Of a stretch of 64,000 nucleotides of DNA, positions 37,097 to 45,559 are shown in pieces (positions within the stretch are counted from its first letter, which is position 1; each line of letters opens with the position of its first letter). Source of the stretch: Planctomycetales bacterium. GTDB taxonomy: Bacteria > Planctomycetota > Planctomycetia > Planctomycetales > Planctomycetaceae. The translations under genes and the position numbers were made by a program. Under the pieces are notes generated by a model. It did not search any database. It had not been told where the DNA came from and saw only the letters and a list, made by a program, of their open reading frames with translations. The stretch covers positions 38,755 through 102,754 of the forward strand of contig JANQPT010000008.1 of the NCBI GenBank assembly GCA_028285345.1, given 5' to 3'.

Positions 37097-37395
37097 TGAT
37101 GAATTTCACTCCGCTCTCCCTACCTGCTCTCAAAGCGGGCAACCCGAGTGGGCATCCAACAAACCGGTCCAGGGACCGTTTGTCGAATAGAGACCGCCAC
37201 CTGTGGTGGATCGGGTGCCTTGCCAGCGACGGGTAGTCTTCAAGCTCTCTGTCGCGTCCTGTAGGCAAGTCGTTCCAGCAGACGCTTCCAACGTTTGAAT
37301 CTGGCTCAAACGACGTCCGCCGAGCGACCCCCTCATTCAGTACAAGCAGTCCCAACGCGCCGGCCCGGTACGATTTGTTGCCTAGGCAACCATGC
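37097..37395 (+). ncRNA. Probable structured non-coding RNA, family not recognised
   Basis: The stretch after the strong promoter has several good hairpins and no coding character: ACAAACCGGTCC paired with GGACCGTTTGT (37158-37182), CCACC/GGTGG (37197-37209), GCGAC/GTCGC nested within TGCCT/AGGCA (37217-37266), and CGTTTGA/TCAAACG (37291-37311). Last is the self-complementary GTTGCCTAGGCAAC (37377-37390), a possible end. It does not show the RNase P, tmRNA or SRP core motifs I looked for. A 6S-type RNA or a planctomycete-specific RNA is possible. The ends are approximate. Confidence 0.45.
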
Positions 37396-37399
37396 GCCA

Positions 37400-37428
37400 T
37401 TGGAATCGAGGTGGTTACCCGTCATAAT
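37400..37428 (+). promoter_or_regulatory. Probable promoter of the tatA-like genes
   Basis: TTGGAA (37400-37405), 17 bases, and CATAAT (37423-37428). Transcription would start about 130 bases before the first TatA-like gene and could cover both. Confidence 0.4.
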
Positions 37429-37566
37429 GATTTACGGCGGTGAAACGTCGTTATCCGGCCCTACGGAAACGAATTCAGCCACCCCCTCCAATTCAGCGTG
37501 AAGTGGATTGAGTCGTGAGGATGGATTGCCTCGAAACTGAAGTCAACGCCGTTGTTTTGGAGGTCC

Positions 37567-37719
37567 ATGATGTTTTCCGGCCCTTACGAACTGATTATCG
37601 TCGCGTTTATTGCGCTGTTGCTCTTTGGATCGCGTTTGCCAACCGTGATGCGATCGATGGGTGAGAGCATTAAGGAATTCAAACGAGGAGTCAATTCCTC
37701 AGTCGAAGACGTCGGATGA
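37567..37719 (+). CDS. Short TatA/E-like protein
   Basis: 50 residues from ATG 37567 (or 37570). The N-terminal membrane helix ELIIVAFIALLLFGSRLPTVMRSMGESIKEFKRGV matches the TatA/E pattern: a short helix, the FG hinge, then an amphipathic helix with LP and a basic/acidic pattern. TatA oligomers form the twin-arginine export channel. At 50 residues it lacks the usual acidic tail. It lies 138 bases before a second TatA-like gene; the gap contains a hairpin (ATTGCCC/GGGCAAT, 37731-37749) without a T-tract. Confidence 0.75.
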   Translation: MMFSGPYELIIVAFIALLLFGSRLPTVMRSMGESIKEFKRGVNSSVEDVG

Positions 37720-37857
37720 CCTGCGACAGGTATTGCCCAAGTCGGGCAATGGCCGATATTGCTTCGATCAAAAAGAAAACAGACACAGCAGATTGTGATA
37801 CAGCGGAGATGCACAGTGTCCTCCGCCGTGCAGGAAGTCTAGTTGGGAGAAGAACAA

Positions 37858-38160
37858 ATGCCGACACCTGTATTTGCGTGGTTTACGCCCGGACCGATGG
37901 AATTGATGATCATCGCCGGCATCGCGTTGTTGCTGTTCGGAAAACGATTGCCGGAAGTGGCCCGCAGCATGGGACGTGGAATCGTCGAATTCAAAAAGGG
38001 CGTCAGCGGCATCGAGGACGAAGTCGATCGCGCGACCTATTCCAGCAGCCCGTCGTCGGCACCCCGCCCCGCCGCCGACAACACGGCTGAACCGGTTACG
38101 GCCCCGAAGTTTGAACCGCCGGCGTCGGAACCTTCCGAGGCGAATCGGGAAACTCACTGA
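37858..38160 (+). CDS. tatA: TatA/E-type twin-arginine translocase subunit
   Basis: 100 residues from ATG 37858, with GGGAGAAG shortly upstream. The hydrophobic helix GPMELMIIAGIALLLFGKRLPEVARSMGRGIVEFKKGVSGIEDEV contains the FG hinge and the amphipathic helix of TatA. A Pro/Ala-rich tail of about 50 residues follows. It is paralogous to the preceding gene. tatB- and tatC-like genes are not in the window. A Tat substrate, the DUF1501 protein, is at 48.5 kb. Confidence 0.85.
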   Translation: MPTPVFAWFTPGPMELMIIAGIALLLFGKRLPEVARSMGRGIVEFKKGVSGIEDEVDRATYSSSPSSAPRPAADNTAEPVTAPKFEPPASEPSEANRETH

Positions 38161-38289
38161 GGTGGAAGGTGAGCACGGTCGGCCGCGGAACCGCGCGGAC
38201 CGGTCTTGCACGGCCCCGTTTCTCCTAGGAGCCCGTGCAGCACTGCTTGCGGAACCACTCAGCAGCCGATAAGATCGTTTCGCAAATCG

Positions 38290-38362
38290 GGGCGGCTAAC
38301 TCAGTGGTTAGAGTGCTATCTTCACACGGTAGAAGTCACTGGTTCGAATCCAGTGCCGCCCA
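38290..38362 (+). tRNA. tRNA-Val (anticodon CAC)
   Basis: A 73-base cloverleaf. The acceptor arm is GGGCGGC/GCCGCCC with discriminator A. The D-arm region is CTCAGTGGTTAGAG. The anticodon stem CTATC/GGTAG encloses the loop TTCACAC, giving anticodon CAC (reads GUG). The T-arm is CACTGGTTCGAATCCAGTG. CCA is not encoded. Confidence 0.93.
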
Positions 38363-38398
38363 CTCGGATTGAATGCAGCTAGTTGCAACCAGCGGTAG

Positions 38399-38424
38399 AC
38401 CCCTGCTTTGGCGGGGGTTTTTTA
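38399..38424 (+). terminator. Rho-independent terminator after tRNA-Val
   Basis: ACCCCTGCTTTGGCGGGGG forms a GC-rich hairpin followed directly by TTTTTTATT, about 37 bases after the tRNA. Confidence 0.8.
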
Positions 38425-38970
38425 TTGCGCACAGGCGACGGAGCTAAGCAACGTGAGCGGGATACCAAGAGAAAACAGCCGCCGCGAGTAGATCACTCGC
38501 GACGGTCGAAAACGGAGGATCGAGTATGAAACCTCCTGAACGGATCCGGTTACTTCACGGATGCCAATCGACGCAAGGTTGAACTTCCACGCGACTTGCA
38601 TCGGGCTGGCTGCCCTTCAGTCAAGCGGCCAATTTTGCGTAGAAAACCAGACAATTCGAGCCGGCTCGCGGATCGTATTGTGTGAGCCCCCGTCGCTGTT
38701 GCGGCGAGACTCGATTTGACGCCAGATGGTGAGGCACGGGACAGAGGCCTCTACAGGAGCCACAATGCCCGCGTTCCAGGAATCCGCGATTCGCTCCGTT
38801 CACCCGCGCCGCGGGTCCGATCGATGGCCGGGTGAACCGTCAGAATGAAGTGACTGGCTGTTTTGCGTTCGATGCTTATTCGAGTCGATAAGCTGCGCTA
38901 GCAAAGGTGCCCTAAGTGCTACCGGTTCGGCGCCTGATTCTCCAACCACAACACACAGAGCAGCGGTCCT
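38425..38970. other. Long intergenic region, no gene seen
   Basis: No supported coding frame. One hairpin, CGCGAGT/ACTCGCG near 38485-38505, and some short GC-rich dyads are visible. Regulatory sequence for the large protease-like gene may lie at the right end. Confidence 0.35.
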
Positions 38971-41352
38971 ATGAAAATCCCTAATGTTACTGATCGAGTT
39001 ACGTCTTATTTGGGACTCCTTTACATTGCCGCAGTAACACTTCTCACCATGCACTCGGTGCTAGCTGACGATGCGAGTCGCAAAGTCACAAACGAAAAGG
39101 CGAAGTCGATATCCGCCGCGATGGAGTCGTCTTTAGAAGGTCTGCCAAGACTCTACGAGTCAGTCAGCAAGTCGATCGTGCGAGTCGATCGGACGGGCTC
39201 AGACGTGACCGGGGTCATCGTCTCCACGGAAGGCCATATCGTGGTGGGGAATAGTTTCACGTTGGTGAATGGTCTCGGATCGGATGACGTGAAAGTCCAA
39301 TTGAGCGATGGCCGAACCGTCACTGCGACGGCCGCCGGTTGGTCGATTGAATGGAGACTCGCCGTTCTGAAGATCAAGGACGAGGGCCCGTGGCCGGCGA
39401 TCAAACTGGGAACAACAAAGAACTTGAAAGCCGGAGAACCTTGCCTGGTGATCGGCTACTCGCCGCGCGGCGATACGAAATTCGATTCGTCACCGACGGC
39501 AAGGTTTGGGTTCATTGACCGTAGCGTGCCAACTCGCTGGTTCACAACAACCTGTTTTCCGGGATTATTTGAGGCTTCGGCTGTTGTTGGAATGGATGGC
39601 CGTTTACTCGGAATTGACACTTGCTTCGCGGGCATTCAGAGTTACCAGACCGCAGTTGATGTATTAGTCGCCAATCGCGATGACCTGTTTGCGGGCAAGA
39701 GCCTCGATTGGGTGCGGTATCCGCCCAAACCGGACTCGTTTTACCGCACCGGCGCCGGCGATCACCCCGAGTTGCTTAGACTGAGGAAGACGGATCAGGT
39801 ACTGGGCAAAGCGAAGCCGCCGACGCGAATGAGCGATTCGCAGTTGTCTAAGGTCAAGCAAATTGCGAAGAAAGCAACCGTGCGATTGGTCTCAAAAGAT
39901 CGACTCTCAATTGACGGAAAAGCTTACAACCGCTGGAGCGGTGTCATTGTTTCTGCAGACGGCTACATCCTGACGTGTGCCCACGGCGGTCAGTTGCCGG
40001 GAGAACGCTTCAGCGTTCGGCTGTCGGATGGTCGCGATGCCGACGGAGTCGCGTTGGGCAGCAATCCGATCACGGATGTCGGTCTCGTGAAGATCACAAC
40101 GCCGGGTTCGTGGCCATTCGCAGAGATTGGCGAGTCGTCGACATTGAAAATGGGTGAACCGCTCGTCGCCGCCGGTTATCCGGCCATGGATGCAATGGGG
40201 AATTGGACAACAGAACGAACACCAGTCATCGGCGAAACGGCTGTGAAACGCCCACTGTACCTGCTCTGGCATCACCAATTCAGCCCTGGTTTGGACGATT
40301 TTGGTCGCCCCGGAATGTCGGGAGGCGGAGTATTTAACCAACACGGGCGCTACGTCGCAGTCTACAACGGACAAGGACACACCCGGTCGGAAGTCGCCAA
40401 GCTGCAATGGGATGACTTGAAGCGAATTGAGTCGATCGACACCGCGACTGGATTGCCGCATCCATTGCGAAAACGTTTCGTCGCGCCGAGTAAGGCGGTT
40501 GCTCAATCAGTCGTGGAATTGTTGGTTAATTCCAAGCCGGTCGGTATCGGGACCGTTATTGACGCCGGCGGGTGGATTCTTACCAAGGCGAGCATTCTGG
40601 ATGGAAAGGTGAGTTGCCGATTGCCCGACCAGTCAGTCGTCGCCGCTGAAAAACGGGCGGAGTCACAAGAGCATGACCTCGCCTTGTTGAAGATCGACGT
40701 CGACGGCTTGTCTGCGGCCGAGTTTTCCGACAATCAGCCGCCATCCATCGCACAGGTCCTCTGTGCGGTTGGTCCAGGTCAAATTCTCAAGCCGGGAATC
40801 GTGTCAATCGAAACTCGCGCGATCCCGCCCGAACCGCGTTGGAAGGGCGACGCCACTGAGAATACAAAAGACGGAGTGAAGATATCCCGATCGGCTGACC
40901 TGAATACAATCGGAACGAAGCTCCGGTACGGCGACATCATCGTCTCCCTCAACGGTCATGCGACTCCCAACGTGGCAAAGTTGACTCAAGTTTTAAAAAC
41001 AAACCTCGCCGGTTACTGCACAGGCGATCTTGTTTCGGTCGCTCTTCGCCGCAAGGGGGAACGTATGAATGTTCTGACAACTCTGCCCCCCGCGACCGGC
41101 GTGGTTTATTGGATGATGGAGGAGCGCGCGACACCGAGGCGATCCGGTTTCGCTGCGGTCTTTGATACCGACATCGAACTTCTCCAGCGAGAAGCGGGCT
41201 GTCCCGTGATTGACGTTGAAGGCCGCATTCGCGGCATCGCGATTACCAGTCGAGGCCGTAACGAAACACAACGTGGCCCGACGTCCGTTCTACCGAGTCA
41301 CATCGTCAGCCGTGTGACCAGACAACTCATCGCCGAGGCAAACTCCAAATAG
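38971..41352 (+). CDS. Exported protein with three trypsin-fold domains and a PDZ
   Basis: 793 residues. A signal peptide covers about 1-32 (ending SVLADD). Domain 1 (about 45-230) keeps the fold (VTGVIVSTEGHIVVGNSF, LAVLKIKDEGPWPAI) but lacks the usual His and GxSGG nucleophile motif. Domain 2 (about 290-500) has an apparently complete triad: TCAHGG (His near 337), ITDVGLVKI and GMSGGGVF (Ser near 450). Domain 3 (about 500-640) has HDLALLKID but no His in TKASILDGK, then a PDZ-like segment (LRYGDIIVSLNGHATPN) and a final partial trypsin-like stretch. HtrA-like domains are multiplied here with only one likely active. It is the first gene after a long intergenic region. Confidence 0.75.
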   Translation: MKIPNVTDRVTSYLGLLYIAAVTLLTMHSVLADDASRKVTNEKAKSISAAMESSLEGLPRLYESVSKSIVRVDRTGSDVTGVIVSTEGHIVVGNSFTLVNGLGSDDVKVQLSDGRTVTATAAGWSIEWRLAVLKIKDEGPWPAIKLGTTKNLKAGEPCLVIGYSPRGDTKFDSSPTARFGFIDRSVPTRWFTTTCFPGLFEASAVVGMDGRLLGIDTCFAGIQSYQTAVDVLVANRDDLFAGKSLDWVRYPPKPDSFYRTGAGDHPELLRLRKTDQVLGKAKPPTRMSDSQLSKVKQIAKKATVRLVSKDRLSIDGKAYNRWSGVIVSADGYILTCAHGGQLPGERFSVRLSDGRDADGVALGSNPITDVGLVKITTPGSWPFAEIGESSTLKMGEPLVAAGYPAMDAMGNWTTERTPVIGETAVKRPLYLLWHHQFSPGLDDFGRPGMSGGGVFNQHGRYVAVYNGQGHTRSEVAKLQWDDLKRIESIDTATGLPHPLRKRFVAPSKAVAQSVVELLVNSKPVGIGTVIDAGGWILTKASILDGKVSCRLPDQSVVAAEKRAESQEHDLALLKIDVDGLSAAEFSDNQPPSIAQVLCAVGPGQILKPGIVSIETRAIPPEPRWKGDATENTKDGVKISRSADLNTIGTKLRYGDIIVSLNGHATPNVAKLTQVLKTNLAGYCTGDLVSVALRRKGERMNVLTTLPPATGVVYWMMEERATPRRSGFAAVFDTDIELLQREAGCPVIDVEGRIRGIAITSRGRNETQRGPTSVLPSHIVSRVTRQLIAEANSK

Positions 41353-41466
41353 GCCCCCCGCAGGATTCATCTGTACGGGGATCTATAGAGGCACAGTTGA
41401 GAGCGATGAGGGTTTACGGGGGCATTTGTAGGAAGATCGGAACTTGTAACGAGTCGGAACTAAAAA

Positions 41467-41540
41467 TGGACGATACTGGACTTGAACCAGTGACCTCCAC
41501 GATGTCAACGTGGCGCTCTAGCCAGCTGAGCTAATCGTCC
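41467..41540 (-). tRNA. tRNA-Val (anticodon GAC)
   Basis: A 74-base cloverleaf on the minus strand. The acceptor arm is GGACGAT/ATCGTCC with discriminator A. The D-arm is AGCTCAGCTGGCTAGAGCG. The anticodon stem CCACG/CGTGG encloses the loop TTGACAT, giving anticodon GAC (reads GUC/GUU). The T-arm is CACTGGTTCAAGTCCAGTA. CCA is not encoded. Confidence 0.93.
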
Positions 41541-41805
41541 TAAAGCGTTCCGAAAAGTTACGCTCTCGGTGCGTGGATTTCAAGGTTAAAGCTCAAAATC
41601 TGAACCTTGCTTCTCCAATCCGTGTCGTTCAATGCGGAGACGACCTGTCGCGGTGAAGATCCGCGCCGGCGGCGCCGACGCCAAGTTGACCGAAAGGGCG
41701 ATTCTCCTATGATGTGGCTCTTCCCGGCCTGATGTGCGGTTGAATCTACCCTTTGTTTCGGTAGAGCCGCCGGCCGATTCCGAAGAGAAAAAGTGAAATT
41801 TTCCC

Positions 41806-43980
41806 ATGGTTCAAGTCCAACTCCCCGACGGTTCTCAAAAGGAATATCCCGCGGGCAGCTCGGCCTACGATGTCGCCGCCAGTATCGGCGAACGTTTGGC
41901 GGGTGCCTGCATCGCCGCCGAGGTCAACGGCGATATTGTCGACCTCAACCGCCCCCTGCCTGAAGAGGGCACCGTCAATCTGCGGCTGTTGACCACTCGC
42001 GATTCCGAAGCGATTGGCGTGATGCGGCACTCCTGCGCGCACGTCATGGCCCGCGCCGTGATGCGGCTCTATCCGGGCGTCTCGCTGGCGTTTGGACCGA
42101 CTTTGGCCAACGGCTTTTATTACGACTTCGACCTGGAGCACAAAATCAGCGAAGAGGATTTCCCCAAGATCGAAGAGGAGATGAAGCAGATCATTAAGGA
42201 GGCGGAGCCTTTCGAGCAGTTTTCGCTAGCCCGCGACGAAGCGGTCGAATTCTGCGACGGATTGAGCCAGGCGCTGAAGGTCGAGCACATTCAGACCGGA
42301 TTGGCCGAACATGAGCAATTGGGATTTTATCGCCAGGGGGAATTCGTCGACCTCTGCCGCGGCCCGCACATTCCGCACGCGGGCAAGATCAAAGCGTTCA
42401 AACTGATGTCAGTCGCCGGCAGCTATTGGAAAGGGGACGCCGCCAACAAACAACTGCAGCGGCTGTACGGCACCGCTTGGTTCGATAAGAAGGACCTCAA
42501 AGCTTACCTGGCGCAAATGGAGGAAGCGAAACGCCGCGACCACCGCGTGTTGGGCAAAAAGCTGGGCCTGTTCACCATTTCCAACGCCGTCGGACAGGGA
42601 CTCTGCTTGTGGATGCCCAAAGGGGCGACCGTCCGCGCGCTGTTGGAGGATTTCATTAAAGCCGAATTGCTCAAGCTGGGTTACGAGCCGGTCTATTCTC
42701 CGCACATCGGCCGCGTGGAGCTGTACGAAACCAGCGGGCACTTTCCCTATTATCGCGAATCGCAGTTTCCGCCGATGTTCGGCCACGACGCCGGGCAGTT
42801 GGTCGACGTCTGGATCGAGCGGCTCAAGAGCGACAATCTGTCGGCCGAGGACGAAGCGCAGTTCGTTGACACCGCTCGCCGGCTCGGTTGCGACTTGAGC
42901 GACTACGATCCGAAGTACCCGGTCGACGATCGTCTGGAGACTTTGCAGAGCTGGCAGCATCAGCAGGAGCGTTATCTGCTCAAGCCGATGAACTGCCCGC
43001 ACCATGTGCAGATCTACAAAGCGCAGCCCCGCAGTTATCGTGATCTGCCGGTGCGGCTGGCGGAGTTCGGCACCGTCTATCGCCACGAACAGTCGGGCGA
43101 ACTGAACGGCATGCTCCGCGTGCGGGGTTTGACACAAGACGACGCGCACCAGTTCTGCACTCCCGAACAGGTCGAGCAGGAATTTCGTGACACGCTCGAT
43201 CTGGTCAAATTTGTGTTGAAGAACGTCGGTTTGGAAAACTACCGCGTGCAGCTCTCGCTGCGCGATCCGGACAGCGACAAATACGTCGGCAGCGAGGAGA
43301 ACTGGCAGAAAGCCGAAGCGAGCTTGCGGAACGTGCTGACCGAATCGGGTCTGCCCTTCACTGAGCAGGAAGGGGAAGCGGCCTTCTACGGGCCGAAGGC
43401 GGACTTCATGGTCCGCGACTGCATCGGCCGCGAATGGCAACTCGGTACTGTGCAGCTCGATTACAATCTGCCGGAGCGGTTTGAACTGGAATACATCGGC
43501 GCCGACAACCGTCCGCACCGGCCGGTGATGATCCACCGCGCGCCGTTCGGTTCGATGGAGCGGTTCGTGGGGATGCTGATCGAGCATTTCGCCGGCGCGT
43601 TCCCGCTCTGGCTGGCCCCCGAACAGATCCGCGTGCTGCCGATCAGCGACCGCTTCCTGGACTACGCCCGCGCGGTCGAGCGCCAATTCACCGCCGCCGG
43701 TTTCCGCATCAAGACCGACACCCGCAGCGAAAAAATCGGCCACAAGATCCGCGACGCGCAGTTGGACCTAATTCCCTATATGTTGGTTGTGGGCGAAAAG
43801 GAATCGGACAACAACACCGTCGCCCTCCGCTGCCGCATTGACGGGGATTTAGGCTCGATGTCGGCCGATGACGCAATCGGGCGGCTCAAGGAGGAAGTCG
43901 AACAGCGCACGATTCGGCAGGTTGTGGAGAGCAGTTTTGATGCGTTTGCGGGGGAGGATGAGGCGGCGAATGAGTACTAA
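41806..43980 (+). CDS. thrS: Threonyl-tRNA synthetase
   Basis: 724 residues, longer than the usual 640. The N-terminal TGS domain covers 1-65. The editing domain has [13 protein letters not shown] (about 73-85) and the later [11 protein letters not shown]. The class II core has motif 2 ([29 protein letters not shown]) and motif 3 ([21 protein letters not shown]). The anticodon domain follows. The extra length is mainly an insertion of about 65 residues between [11 protein letters not shown] and [11 protein letters not shown]. All zinc and aminoacylation residues appear present. Confidence 0.95.
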   Translation: MVQVQLPDGSQKEYPAGSSAYDVAASIGERLAGACIAAEVNGDIVDLNRPLPEEGTVNLRLLTTRDSEAIGVMRHSCAHVMARAVMRLYPGVSLAFGPTLANGFYYDFDLEHKISEEDFPKIEEEMKQIIKEAEPFEQFSLARDEAVEFCDGLSQALKVEHIQTGLAEHEQLGFYRQGEFVDLCRGPHIPHAGKIKAFKLMSVAGSYWKGDAANKQLQRLYGTAWFDKKDLKAYLAQMEEAKRRDHRVLGKKLGLFTISNAVGQGLCLWMPKGATVRALLEDFIKAELLKLGYEPVYSPHIGRVELYETSGHFPYYRESQFPPMFGHDAGQLVDVWIERLKSDNLSAEDEAQFVDTARRLGCDLSDYDPKYPVDDRLETLQSWQHQQERYLLKPMNCPHHVQIYKAQPRSYRDLPVRLAEFGTVYRHEQSGELNGMLRVRGLTQDDAHQFCTPEQVEQEFRDTLDLVKFVLKNVGLENYRVQLSLRDPDSDKYVGSEENWQKAEASLRNVLTESGLPFTEQEGEAAFYGPKADFMVRDCIGREWQLGTVQLDYNLPERFELEYIGADNRPHRPVMIHRAPFGSMERFVGMLIEHFAGAFPLWLAPEQIRVLPISDRFLDYARAVERQFTAAGFRIKTDTRSEKIGHKIRDAQLDLIPYMLVVGEKESDNNTVALRCRIDGDLGSMSADDAIGRLKEEVEQRTIRQVVESSFDAFAGEDEAANEY

Positions 43981-44000
43981 GTATGATCAAAAGCTAATAA

Positions 44001-44290
44001 GGGTGGCTGGGGTCGGAGCGTCTAGCTCCGCCCCCAGGTTATCGACGCTCATTTTCACTTGAGGTTTGTCAGGTGCTATTCTTGGGAATGTGCGCCACTG
44101 GCTTTGCCAGTGCTAGTCTGAGTGCCTCAGATACTTATGAAGCACTGGCAGAGCCAGTGGCACCCCTATTTGTGAGTTTGACAAAGCACTAGAGTCAGAC
44201 CCTGCCGTCCGTCATTGACTGGACGCTTTGATTGAGCCGGTACGTCCACTCACCTGGCGGCGGGACTATCGTCCCGACCCCAGCCACCCT
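44001..44290. repeat. REP palindromes upstream of RAYT
   Basis: One REP unit at 44001-44058 reads GGGTGGCTGGGGTCGGAGCG then TCTAGCTCCGCCCCCAGGTTATCGACG. A second, inverted unit at 44250-44290 ends CGTCCCGACCCCAGCCACCC. They bracket a stretch with short complementary segments (CACTGGC/GCCAGTG). They are the likely substrates of the adjacent RAYT enzyme. Confidence 0.7.
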
Positions 44291-44381
44291 TCCCTGAAGA
44301 TAAGATGACTCAAAACTCCGTGCCCGGGGGTTGAAACGTCAAGCTTCGCCCCCGAGTTATCGCCGCTCAACACCGCTGATC

Positions 44382-44933
44382 ATGCCCCATCGCAAGAACA
44401 TCCACGAACCGGGTCATGCCCACGAACTGACATTCTCTTGCTATCAGCGGTATCCCTTTCTGAAAGCCGAACGCTGCTGCCAGTGGCTGGCAGAATCAAT
44501 TGAACAGTCGCGAAAGAAGCATCGATTCCGCCTCTGGTCTTACGTGTTCATGCCCGATCACGTGCATTTGATCGTGTTCCCTGCTTCAGACTCAGAAGAC
44601 ACGTCGCGCATCCGTCATTCGATCAAATCACCGGTGGGGAAACGGGCAATTCGTTTTCTCGCCGACCACGATCCTCAATGGCTGTCCAGAATCACACGCT
44701 GGAGAGGCCAGAAGAAAGAGCGGCTCTTTTGGCAATCGGGCGGCGGCTACGATCGAAATATTTTCACACCGGAAGTGCTTCGACAAATGATCGACTACAT
44801 TCATGCCAACCCTGTACGTAAGAACCTGGTTGAGCGCCCTCGCGATTGGAAATGGTCAAGCGCTGCCTGGTACGATGATCGAACCGAGGTTCCGCTCAGA
44901 GTCGATCCCATTCCCAAAGATTGGTTGGAATGA
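44382..44933 (+). CDS. REP-associated tyrosine transposase (RAYT)
   Basis: 183 residues from ATG 44382; an upstream frame from 44331 runs through REP sequence. The Y1 transposase (IS200/RAYT) core shows the HUH motif MPDHVHLIVFP (about 64-74), and the catalytic tyrosine helix MIDYIHANPVRKNLVERPRDWKWSSAAWY near the C-terminus. The YDRNIFTPEVLRQ segment is typical of the RAYT group. It nicks and joins single-stranded REP DNA. REP units flank it on both sides, and its 3' end (TTGGAATGATGTTCG) has a partial copy at 47213 next to another REP pair. Confidence 0.9.
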   Translation: MPHRKNIHEPGHAHELTFSCYQRYPFLKAERCCQWLAESIEQSRKKHRFRLWSYVFMPDHVHLIVFPASDSEDTSRIRHSIKSPVGKRAIRFLADHDPQWLSRITRWRGQKKERLFWQSGGGYDRNIFTPEVLRQMIDYIHANPVRKNLVERPRDWKWSSAAWYDDRTEVPLRVDPIPKDWLE

Positions 44934-44943
44934 TGTTCGATAT

Positions 44944-45104
44944 GGGTGCCTGAGGTCGAAGCGTCAAGATTCGCCTCCGGGTTATCGACGCACATTTTCA
45001 CTACAGTCAGACCCTGCCGTCACACACTTGGCTGGACGCTCTGCATGAACTGGACCGTCCACCCACCTGGGGGCGGAACTATCGTTCCGACCCCAGCCAC
45101 CCGG
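44944..45104. repeat. REP pair downstream of RAYT
   Basis: Inverted units at 44944-45004 (GGGTGCCTGAGGTCGAAGCG...) and 45063-45104 (GGGGGCGGAACTATCGTTCCGACCCCAGCCACCC, internally palindromic). They are the mirror arrangement of the upstream pair. Confidence 0.7.
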
Positions 45105-45173
45105 TGGCGCGGAATCAAATTGGATGCGAGAGGATAAGCCCTCATGATCTCAACTGTCACTTTGGTACCGTAG

Positions 45174-45191
45174 GGTGCGTCGAGACGCACC
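45174..45191. repeat. 18-base palindrome GGTGCGTC-type, copy 1
   Basis: GGTGCGTCGAGACGCACC, 22 bases before a RAYT fragment. It belongs to a second REP family also found at 45337, 55333 (diverged), 56315 and 57006. Confidence 0.7.
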
Positions 45192-45213
45192 TCTGCGCAC
45201 GCCCGTGGACGCC

Positions 45214-45333
45214 ATGAACCGCTACAAGCGTTCGCGCGAGAGGCGGGGCTTTTCCATTGCTGTCATCACCCACCATCGCCGGTCGATCTTGGCGGCGGTC
45301 AAGAACCATGGGGCAACTGCGGACCGGGAGTAG
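45214..45333 (+). pseudogene. RAYT fragment (N-terminal piece), second RAYT family
   Basis: A 39-codon frame starts MNRYKRSRERRGFSIAVITHHRRSILAAVK and then loses homology. It matches the N-terminal strand of RAYT proteins that begin M(S/T)RYxRSR...VVTHRRR, like the fragments ending at 56290 and 56981. It is bracketed by the 18-base palindromes at 45174 and 45337, so it looks like a dead enzyme left with its REP units. Confidence 0.7.
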
Positions 45334-45336
45334 AAA

Positions 45337-45418
45337 GGTGCGTCGCGACGCACCCTACGACTGCTGGAACGTCCACTCACTTGGGGGCGGAACTATCGTT
45401 CCGACCCCAGCCACCCAG
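45337..45418. repeat. Palindrome copy 2 and a single REP unit
   Basis: GGTGCGTCGCGACGCACC (45337-45354, perfect) is followed by CCTAC. At 45376-45418 one unit of the first REP family ends TTCCGACCCCAGCCACCC. No gene is here. Confidence 0.7.
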
Positions 45419-45559
45419 CCGCGGCAGTATGTCAATAGGTTGTTTGGGGAAGTTCAGACGCGTTAAGCTACATTCCCAGGTTATCGATGTGCAATTTCCA
45501 ACCTATGTGCGATCTGGCTGGCAACCCTGCTCTTCAACGCTTTCGAACTCTACGAAACC

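Noticed and set aside
37097..37395. RNase P RNA or tmRNA
   Set aside because: The conserved core sequences of those RNAs (for example GAGGAAAGTCC, or a tRNA-like 3' end) were not found.
42409..43743. A 444-codon open frame antisense to thrS
   Set aside because: Shadow of thrS; rich in Val/Phe/Leu/Gln as expected from reversed high-GC codons and without domain features.
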